DNA from: Chelatococcus sp. YT9
GTDB lineage: Bacteria; Pseudomonadota; Alphaproteobacteria; Rhizobiales; Beijerinckiaceae
Assembly (NCBI RefSeq): GCF_018398315.1
Contig: NZ_JAHBRW010000001.1
Location: 926,001 to 990,000, forward strand
Reading direction: 5' to 3'
DNA: 64,000 bases
Part shown: positions 54,852-61,504 of the stretch, piece after piece
Layout of the letters: the number at the start of each line of letters is the position of its first letter
How positions within the stretch are numbered: the stretch's first letter is position 1
The notes under the pieces: generated by a model
Told to the model about the DNA's origin: nothing
Databases searched by the model: none
Seen by the model: only the letters and a program-made list of their open reading frames with translations
Made by a program: the position numbers and the translations under genes

Positions 54852-54878
54852 ACGCGGCGCGGAACATTCGCGCCGCGT
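54852..54878. repeat. 10-bp perfect hairpin between M19 and LLM genes
   Basis: ACGCGGCGCG (54852-54861) pairs exactly with CGCGCCGCGT (54869-54878) around a 7-base loop, 43 bases after the M19 stop. A TTTTTT run follows only at 54895-54900, so it is a plausible but not classical terminator. Confidence 0.5.
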
Positions 54879-54932
54879 CCTACACAGCCTATGCTTTTTT
54901 CTACTCTTCAAGAGCCCGCGATCGGAGCAATA

Positions 54933-55745
54933 ATGTCAATCGCCGCCAGAATCCGCATCGCCGTTCAACTACAGCCCGTTCACTGCACATATGACGCGCT
55001 GCGCGCTGCCGTTTCGCGTGTCGATGCTTCCGGCGCCGACATTCTCTTCAATTCGGACCACTTCTTTCCGTCGATTGGTGAAGACAACGGGAGTTGTTTT
55101 GAAGCATGGACAATGCTCGGCGCGTGGGCGGAACAGACACACCATGTTCAACTCGGCGTCTCCGTGAGCGGCAATACATACCGCAACGCCCATCTGCTCG
55201 CAGACATGGCGCGAACGGTCGATCATATCTCGCGCGGCCGGGCGATTCTGGGTATTGGCTCCGGCTGGTTCAGGAAAGATCATGACGAATATGGCTATGA
55301 CCTGTCTGATTCAAAGAGCCGTCTCGAGGGCCTCGATCAATCTTTAGAAGCTATTCGATACAGGCTTCCGCGGCTTAATCCACCGCCGGCGGGCAAACTG
55401 CCCATCATGATTGGCAATGGTGGCGACCGAAAACCACCCGAAATGGTTGCACGCTACGCGGACATCTGGATGGACTTCAAGGCACCCGAGATCGTGCGGG
55501 CCTACAATCGCGAATTGGATTCTGTCTGCGAGGCTATCGGCCGCGATCCCCGTTCCATCGAACGTGGTGTCGCTGTTTCGCCGGAGGATCTCTCACGCGT
55601 TCAATTATTTCTAGATGCGGGATGTACGCTTTTTATGGTGCGTACTGCGGGCCCTGAGCTCGATCTTGCCTTTTTGCCGAGCTGGATTGCCTGGCGGGAC
55701 GCGCTCAACGATCACTACACGGTTCAGGAGAGCCGGCAGACTTAG
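54933..55745 (+). CDS. LLM-class flavin-dependent oxidoreductase
   Basis: 270 residues with the luciferase-like TIM-barrel: SGADILFNSDHFFP near the N-terminus, HVQLGVSVSGNTYRNAHLLADMARTVDHISRGRAILGIGSGW, and KLPIMIGNGGDRKPPEMVARYADIWM. The GIGSGW and IGNGG motifs bind FMN or F420. The subfamily uses F420 in actinobacteria; a flavin is more likely here. It follows the M19 gene after a hairpin and likely belongs to the same pathway, adding an oxidation step. Confidence 0.87.
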   Translation: MSIAARIRIAVQLQPVHCTYDALRAAVSRVDASGADILFNSDHFFPSIGEDNGSCFEAWTMLGAWAEQTHHVQLGVSVSGNTYRNAHLLADMARTVDHISRGRAILGIGSGWFRKDHDEYGYDLSDSKSRLEGLDQSLEAIRYRLPRLNPPPAGKLPIMIGNGGDRKPPEMVARYADIWMDFKAPEIVRAYNRELDSVCEAIGRDPRSIERGVAVSPEDLSRVQLFLDAGCTLFMVRTAGPELDLAFLPSWIAWRDALNDHYTVQESRQT

Positions 55746-55918
55746 CAGCCTCCACGGCCGACATACATGTCTTGGGCCACCAGCCTCTGCGGTTTCGGGG
55801 CTCGGCTGGTGCAGGAACCGCCGCGCATCCGCCAGCGAAGCTCGGCTGTGAATTGAGCGAGCTCACCGCCGTAAGCGTCCACGTGGCGTTCCCCTGGGGC
55901 GTTAGGCCACATCTCAGC

Positions 55919-55952
55919 CAAGCTCTGCAAGCGGATGGCAGGGCAGAGCTTG
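55919..55952. repeat. Inverted repeat downstream of aroA
   Basis: CAAGCTCTGC (55919-55928) and GCAGAGCTTG (55943-55952) are perfect complements with a 14-base loop, 24 bases beyond the aroA stop. It has no T-tract. The 230 bp from 55746 to 55975 hold no supported gene. Confidence 0.5.
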
Positions 55953-55975
55953 CAAACAGCGCGCCGATTAAGGGC

Positions 55976-57229
55976 CTATTCCCCGTTTATCGACATCGCG
56001 ACCCCGAGTGAACGGAGATCCCGCCAATAGGCCGGATACGTCTTATTCACGCAGTCCGGGTCCTTGATGGTCACGCCCGGCACCATCAAGCCTGCGAGAG
56101 CGAGGCTCATCGCGATCCGATGATCGGCGTAAGTTTCTATCTCCGCCGCCCGAAACCGCTCTGCTGGCATGGGCGTGACGAGCAAGTCATCGCCTTCCTC
56201 AACGGCTGATCCAGGGGCCAGTCGCGCAAGCTCGTTAGCGAGAGCTGCCACGCGGTCGCACTCCTTGACCCTGAGGTTTGCGATGCCCGTGAAGCGAACG
56301 GGTTCTCTGCAGAACGCAGCCAGTACCGCGAGGGTCGGAACCGCATCCTGCATCTGCGATCCCTCAATCACACGCGGCAGGTTCGGGAATTGATTGATCA
56401 AGGCATGGGCGCGTGCGTCAGGCTGGGTAAAGGCGCTCGCTGCCGTCCCGATATCGATGTCCCCGCCTGTCAGAACTTCTGCCGCCCACAGATACGTAGC
56501 GGCTGATGCGTCGGGTTCAATATGCATGTCAACGGCGCGATAGCCACCCGGCTGGACGACCCATGTGGTAGCACTGCGTTCCTCAACGCGGGCGCCGAAA
56601 TGACGCATCGCTGCACAAGTGAGGTCGATATAGCCGCGCGCGCCGATGGCCTCGCCTTTGAGATTGACCTGGACCGGGCGCGATCCTCCTGCAGCCAACA
56701 TCAACAGGGCGGAGATGTATTGGCTTGAAAGCCCCGCATCGACAGTGACGCTGTCTCCCTCAAACCCGCCGCGTCCGTCGATCGTGACCGGCGGGCAACC
56801 TGAAGGCGCTGTGGCAACGATCCCAAGCTGGCCAAGCGCCGCAACGAGAGGCGCAATGGGCCGCTTCTGCATATGTTCGTCGCCAGTGACAACGACAACG
56901 CCGTTCGCCAGGGCGGCGGCCGCAGTCAAGAATCGCGTGGCTGTGCCAGCGTTGCCCAAAAAGACCGGCTCAGACGGCGCTTTGAGTCCGCCCGCACCAT
57001 GGACAACAAAACTTGTCGCGTCCGGCTCCTCGATCGCGACACCCATGCCCCTCAGAGCATTTGCCATATGCCGTGTGTCGTCGCTCTTCAACGCGCCGGT
57101 CAGATGGCTCGTTCCGTTGGATAGCGCGGCCAGAAGAAGCGCGCGATTGGTGATCGACTTTGACCCGGGCGGCGCAACGGCCCCGCGCAACGGGCGTTGA
57201 GGAGGGACCAAGGTCAGTGTCTTCGTCAT
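55976..57229 (-). CDS. aroA: 3-phosphoshikimate 1-carboxyvinyltransferase (EPSP synthase)
   Basis: 417 residues. EPSP synthase makes 5-enolpyruvylshikimate-3-phosphate in the shikimate pathway. Substrate-binding motifs are PGSKSITNRALLLA, GNAGTATRF, the Ser/Gln pair of SSQYISALLM, the catalytic Asp in MQDAVPTLAVLAAF and the end LRVKECDRVAALANEL with YADHRIAMSLALAG. The loop GNAGTATRF differs from the usual GNAGTAMRP: Met to Thr at 98 and Pro to Phe at 100, equal to Pro101 of E. coli. It is alone, not beside cmk or rpsA as alphaproteobacterial aroA often is, so it may be a second copy. Confidence 0.92.
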   Translation of the reverse strand: MTKTLTLVPPQRPLRGAVAPPGSKSITNRALLLAALSNGTSHLTGALKSDDTRHMANALRGMGVAIEEPDATSFVVHGAGGLKAPSEPVFLGNAGTATRFLTAAAALANGVVVVTGDEHMQKRPIAPLVAALGQLGIVATAPSGCPPVTIDGRGGFEGDSVTVDAGLSSQYISALLMLAAGGSRPVQVNLKGEAIGARGYIDLTCAAMRHFGARVEERSATTWVVQPGGYRAVDMHIEPDASAATYLWAAEVLTGGDIDIGTAASAFTQPDARAHALINQFPNLPRVIEGSQMQDAVPTLAVLAAFCREPVRFTGIANLRVKECDRVAALANELARLAPGSAVEEGDDLLVTPMPAERFRAAEIETYADHRIAMSLALAGLMVPGVTIKDPDCVNKTYPAYWRDLRSLGVAMSINGE

Positions 57230-57367
57230 CTGTTCTTCGCCTGCATACCAAATCGCGGCGCCAACCTGCCACGTCCGGGCTGACTAGAACACATGATTTT
57301 TGTCGCCGTCGCTTTAAGGAATCAATCGTTTCCTGACGCCCTGTGCCGACGGACCTTACCGGGAGCA

Positions 57368-57390
57368 CGCTGCAGCTCACCACTGCAGCG
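57368..57390. repeat. 8-bp inverted repeat between aroA and DUF2934 gene
   Basis: CGCTGCAG (57368-57375) and CTGCAGCG (57383-57390) pair exactly around a 7-base loop. It lies downstream of the DUF2934 gene and upstream of aroA, both leftward; it may limit read-through. Confidence 0.4.
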
Positions 57391-57503
57391 CAATCCCAGA
57401 ACGCGCGAAGCGAGCCAACCCTCCTCGCTCGCGTGTGAAGGCAAGAGGTACGCTCCGTCGGTGGTTTCATGCACGAAAGAAGAACGGGAAGGGCGGAGTC
57501 AGC

Positions 57504-57899
57504 TCAAAGCTCCGAAGGCGCGGCACGCGGGCGTTTCTTTCCACGTCTAGGCTCTTCCGCGCTGCGGACGTTCTGACCGCCTCCACCAGCTGGCTCTTCT
57601 GGATTCACGCCGTTCGTCGCCAAACCACCATCAGAGACAGGCTCTGGGCGGTGTGGGATTTGCATCTCGCCCTGGTCCGTCAAGGTGGGGAACTCGCCGG
57701 CGTTCGCAAGCGCTTCTATTGGCTCGGCTGCCTCCCTCTCAGCCGCCTCGACCGGCTTGAGCATTTCGGGGTGCCCTTCCTCGATCGCCACGATCTCCTT
57801 GGCCTGGAACCAGTGGCTCTCAGCACGCCCTTCCGGCCGGCCTTCCTCCTCCCAGAGTCGGTGGGCGCGCTCGCGGATGCGACGTTCTCGTTCGTCCAT
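57504..57899 (-). CDS. DUF2934-domain protein
   Basis: 131 residues. The N-terminus, MDERERRIRERAHRLWEEEGRPEG, is the DUF2934 domain (a short helical motif of unknown role, common in Hyphomicrobiales). The rest is low-complexity, acidic and Gly/Pro-rich, ending in a basic RRGKKRPRAAP tail. GGAGG five bases before the ATG at 57899 sets the start over the longer frame. Divergent from glgE, 352 bp apart; no functional link is evident, though DUF2934 genes often occur near stress and glycogen genes. Confidence 0.75.
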   Translation of the reverse strand: MDERERRIRERAHRLWEEEGRPEGRAESHWFQAKEIVAIEEGHPEMLKPVEAAEREAAEPIEALANAGEFPTLTDQGEMQIPHRPEPVSDGGLATNGVNPEEPAGGGGQNVRSAEEPRRGKKRPRAAPSEL

Positions 57900-58251
57900 A
57901 ATTTCCTCCGAACTTGGGTGCTGGAGGAACGCCTGTGAGAGGAGGATCGTTCCGAGCGGAAACGTACCGGCATCGCGGTCGGGGCGCTCTGCCGCGGCCG
58001 CACTTTTCATGCCTCACAACCCCGGACTGGCGTTTCACGGCCGCTTTACGCCCGAGATCTTCTCATTCCGCAAGGGCAATTCTCCGCGCCCTTGGCGCGC
58101 CTCAGGCCGCTTCGCTGCGGTCAGGCGGAACTTGTTCTGACGCTCGCGGTTCTCATGGCAGACGCGCATCGGGATCGATCACATCAGCAGACCTGGCACC
58201 ATAAAATACACCTACCCTTCGCAGCCTTAAACCGGGGCAAACAGATATAAT
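57900..58251. other. Divergent region between DUF2934 gene and glgE
   Basis: 352 bp containing GC-rich sequence and several short imperfect stems (around 58090-58130), then an AT-rich approach to glgE (ATAAAATACACC, CAGATATAATATG). No gene is supported; promoters for both genes are expected. TATAAT at 58245-58250 touches the start codon and so is not a usable -10 for it. Confidence 0.4.
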
Positions 58252-61200
58252 ATGGCAGAGATCCCGATTGTTCCGTGCATTTATTATGTTCCGCCTGTAT
58301 TTTTTTGCGACGAAAACATATCTGATAAGCTTTCTAAGCTCACATCAATGGGCTTTACGCACATATGTACGGCGCCGGTGTTCAAGACCGGACGTCGGGG
58401 CGATCCTTTTGTCGCCTCGAGTTTCGGCGTCGTCGCCGAGGAGATTGCCGAGCCAGGGTTGGAAAATACACCTGCAGCGTGGATCGAGAGAAAGGCCAAG
58501 ACCTGCCGCGCTCACAAGCTTCAACTTCTCGTTGACGTAGTTGTTGGTCGTCTGGCGGACGACGCGCACATACCGGAGCTACATGAAAGTTTCACGCCCC
58601 ATCGTGCCGACGTTATCGACCCGCGCCATCTGAGTAACTGCGGCGTCCGCGTTGCTCGGTGGGATGACGCTACGATCGAGGATCTCGTTGTCGCCTATTA
58701 CGCCAAGATGCTGGCGCTCCTTCATGCAAGTGGCGCGGCGGGCTTCCGGTGCGTAAACGCCCCTGAAGTTCCCGCCCACGTCTGGACCCGGCTCATCGTG
58801 AGCACCAAGCAAGAGGCAGCAGACTGCATTTTCATCGCCGACGTTGCGGGCGCGCGGCCGGCTGCCATCGCCGAGCTTAAGGGGTGCGGCTTCGACATTG
58901 TCCAATCCTCGCTGGCGCGATGGGACTATCGCTCCGCCGATCTCGTCGCTTGGCAGCAAGCAAGCCATCAGGTTGCGCCGTTCTTATTGGCGGTGGAAAC
59001 GCCATTCAGCCGTCGCCTTGCCGCGTCGGCCGGTGATGATTGGCTTTGCGCGGCGAAGCGAGCCCTCAGTGTCGCTGCGTTTGCCGGCGCGGGAATTATG
59101 GTGCCCCACGGCTTCCAACGAGGAACCACAATACCAATGGGTGGTCACAGCGAAGAGAATGCGGCGGTCCCGGAGGATCTAACCGGGGCGCTCTCTAAGA
59201 TTTTGAGGAGCCTGAGAGAAGAGAATTATAACAGGCACGATGACTCGCTCCACGCAATGAGTGGCCCTGACGCGCCCGTGACGGTCCTCTTACGGGCGGA
59301 TCAAGCTGCTCCGCGCGCAGCAAAGGAAGCGACGCTAATCCTTATTAACCCGGCCCTCGACCGCCCCGCCATTATCACAGCTGATAGCTTAGGACCTCTA
59401 CCATCTACATCTCTCCAATACGTGGCTGACGACATCCACATCCCCGGGGCCGAGAGAATTAGCCTCGGGGCTGGGGCGGTGATGCGCCTGCGCTCGCAGC
59501 CCGCCCCGGCTGTCTTGTGTTCTCCAGCATCGGGCGCTGTGCAGCACGCGGGCCGGGCGCCCCGTATCGTGATCGAAAATGTGGCTCCGGCGGTGGACGG
59601 GGGTCGGTTTGCTGTCAAGCATATCCTCGGCTGTCCTATCAATGTGACGGCTGATCTTTTCCTAGACGGGCATGACAAGATTGCGGCTCGGATCCTTTGG
59701 CGCGCCCTCGACGATCCGGAGTGGCAAACTGCTCCGATGGCGCTCGTCGAGAACGACCGCTGGGAGGGCAGCTTCATTCCCACACGCCTAGGCCGCCACG
59801 TCTACACCATCGAGGCTTGGCGCGACGCCTATGCGTCCTGGCGCGACGAGGTGGAGAAGAAGCGCGCCGCGCGTCAGACACTCGACCTGGCACTCGCGGA
59901 GGGACTTCTCCATCTACGCGACGCATCTGCGAACGCTCGATCCACAGAAGGAGAGAAGCTTGCGGCGGCACTTGCGGCGGCTGAAGCCGAAGTCACGGCC
60001 GACGCAGCTGTCGATCGGCTTTTTGATCCCCATGTAGCCCGGCTAGCGGCCGCCTGTGACCCGCAGGAGCACCGGACGCGCTACCCTGTTGAAATACCGC
60101 TATTGATCGAGCGCCTAGGAGCCGCGTTTGCCAGCTGGTATGAGCTGTTTCCCCGCTCCGAGACCAGCGATGCACGGCAGCATGGGACGTTGCTCGGCGT
60201 CATCGGGCGCCTGCCCGCAATTCGGGATATGGGCTTCGACGTCCTATATTTTCCGCCGATTCACCCAATCGGTCGCAAAAACCGGAAAGGCCGCAATAAC
60301 GCGCTGACAGCGGGCCCAGACGAGCCCGGCAGCCCCTATGCCATCGGCAGCGAAGACGGAGGGCACGACGCCATCCACCCCGAACTCGGCACACTTGAGG
60401 ATTTCCGTCGATTGCGCGATGCAGCCGCCGCTCATGGCATCGAGCTGGCCCTTGATTTTGCAATCCAATGCTCGCCCGACCATCCGTGGCTGACGGAACA
60501 TCCCGAATGGTTCGCCTGGCGGCCGGACGGAAGCATTCGTTATGCAGAGAACCCTCCGAAGCGCTATGAGGACATTGTCAATGTCGATTTCTACGCCGAG
60601 GGCTCCGTTCCAGCACTCTGGCTTGCGTTGCGTGATGTTGTGCTGACGTGGGCAGCAGAAGGCGTGCGCCTCTTCCGCGTCGACAATCCGCACACCAAGC
60701 CACTTCCGTTTTGGGAGTGGATGATCGCGGATGTGACGTCCCGCTACCCTGACGTGGTTTTCCTATCGGAAGCCTTTACAAAGCCAAAAATGATGTACCG
60801 ACTGGCGAAGGTCGGATTCTCCCAGTCCTACACATACTTCACGTGGCGAAATGACAAAGGAGGCCTCACGGAATATTTGTCTGAACTCACTCAATCTCCT
60901 GTACGAGACTATTTCCGGCCGCATTTCTTCGTGAACACACCGGATATCAATCCGATATTTCTGCAGACATCCGGTCGGCCGGGCTTTCTCATCCGCGCAG
61001 CCCTGGCCACCACGTTGTCGGGCCTATGGGGCATGTATTCCGGATTTGAGCTGTGCGAAGCAGATCCATTACCGGGCAAGGAAGAATACCAGGACTCTGA
61101 GAAATACGAGATCAAGCCGCGGGATTGGCAAAAGCCAGGCAACATCATCGATGCAATCACACAGCTGAACCGCATTCGCAAAGCCAATCCGGCGCTGCGA

Positions 61201-61503
61201 ACACATCTCGGGCTCAAGTTCTACAATGCCTTCGATGATCGCGTCATCTACTACGGCAAGGCAACGCCGGCCCGCGACAATGCCATCCTTGTCCTAGTAA
61301 ACCTCGACCCATTTAACGCGAGGACGTTTTCATTCGAGCTTCCGCTGTGGGAATGGGGTCTCGGTGACAACGCCGCGCTGGCTATCGACGATTTGCTGAA
61401 TGAGCGGACCTTTCTCCTGGAAGGCAAGTCGCAATGGATGACTCTCGACCCGCATCGTCAGCCCTACGCCATCTGGCGCGTTCGCCCGGCTGGAGGGCAT
61501 TGA
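58252..61503 (+). CDS. glgE: Alpha-1,4-glucan:maltose-1-phosphate maltosyltransferase with extra N-terminal domain
   Basis: 1,083 residues; typical GlgE is about 660. The last ~645 residues are GlgE: the N-terminal domain from about 437 (PRIVIENVAPAVDGG), then the GH13 barrel with RLFRVDNPHTKPLPFWEW (nucleophile D811) and VFLSEAFTKPKMMYRLAK (acid/base E840). It transfers maltosyl units to alpha-1,4-glucan. The first ~430 residues look like a second GH13-type barrel (GFTHICTAPVF, LLVDVVVGRL) in which the nucleophile position reads GFRCVNAPEVP with no Asp, so it is probably inactive. The treS gene starts one base after its stop. Confidence 0.9.
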   Translation: MAEIPIVPCIYYVPPVFFCDENISDKLSKLTSMGFTHICTAPVFKTGRRGDPFVASSFGVVAEEIAEPGLENTPAAWIERKAKTCRAHKLQLLVDVVVGRLADDAHIPELHESFTPHRADVIDPRHLSNCGVRVARWDDATIEDLVVAYYAKMLALLHASGAAGFRCVNAPEVPAHVWTRLIVSTKQEAADCIFIADVAGARPAAIAELKGCGFDIVQSSLARWDYRSADLVAWQQASHQVAPFLLAVETPFSRRLAASAGDDWLCAAKRALSVAAFAGAGIMVPHGFQRGTTIPMGGHSEENAAVPEDLTGALSKILRSLREENYNRHDDSLHAMSGPDAPVTVLLRADQAAPRAAKEATLILINPALDRPAIITADSLGPLPSTSLQYVADDIHIPGAERISLGAGAVMRLRSQPAPAVLCSPASGAVQHAGRAPRIVIENVAPAVDGGRFAVKHILGCPINVTADLFLDGHDKIAARILWRALDDPEWQTAPMALVENDRWEGSFIPTRLGRHVYTIEAWRDAYASWRDEVEKKRAARQTLDLALAEGLLHLRDASANARSTEGEKLAAALAAAEAEVTADAAVDRLFDPHVARLAAACDPQEHRTRYPVEIPLLIERLGAAFASWYELFPRSETSDARQHGTLLGVIGRLPAIRDMGFDVLYFPPIHPIGRKNRKGRNNALTAGPDEPGSPYAIGSEDGGHDAIHPELGTLEDFRRLRDAAAAHGIELALDFAIQCSPDHPWLTEHPEWFAWRPDGSIRYAENPPKRYEDIVNVDFYAEGSVPALWLALRDVVLTWAAEGVRLFRVDNPHTKPLPFWEWMIADVTSRYPDVVFLSEAFTKPKMMYRLAKVGFSQSYTYFTWRNDKGGLTEYLSELTQSPVRDYFRPHFFVNTPDINPIFLQTSGRPGFLIRAALATTLSGLWGMYSGFELCEADPLPGKEEYQDSEKYEIKPRDWQKPGNIIDAITQLNRIRKANPALRTHLGLKFYNAFDDRVIYYGKATPARDNAILVLVNLDPFNARTFSFELPLWEWGLGDNAALAIDDLLNERTFLLEGKSQWMTLDPHRQPYAIWRVRPAGGH

Positions 61504-61504
61504 C

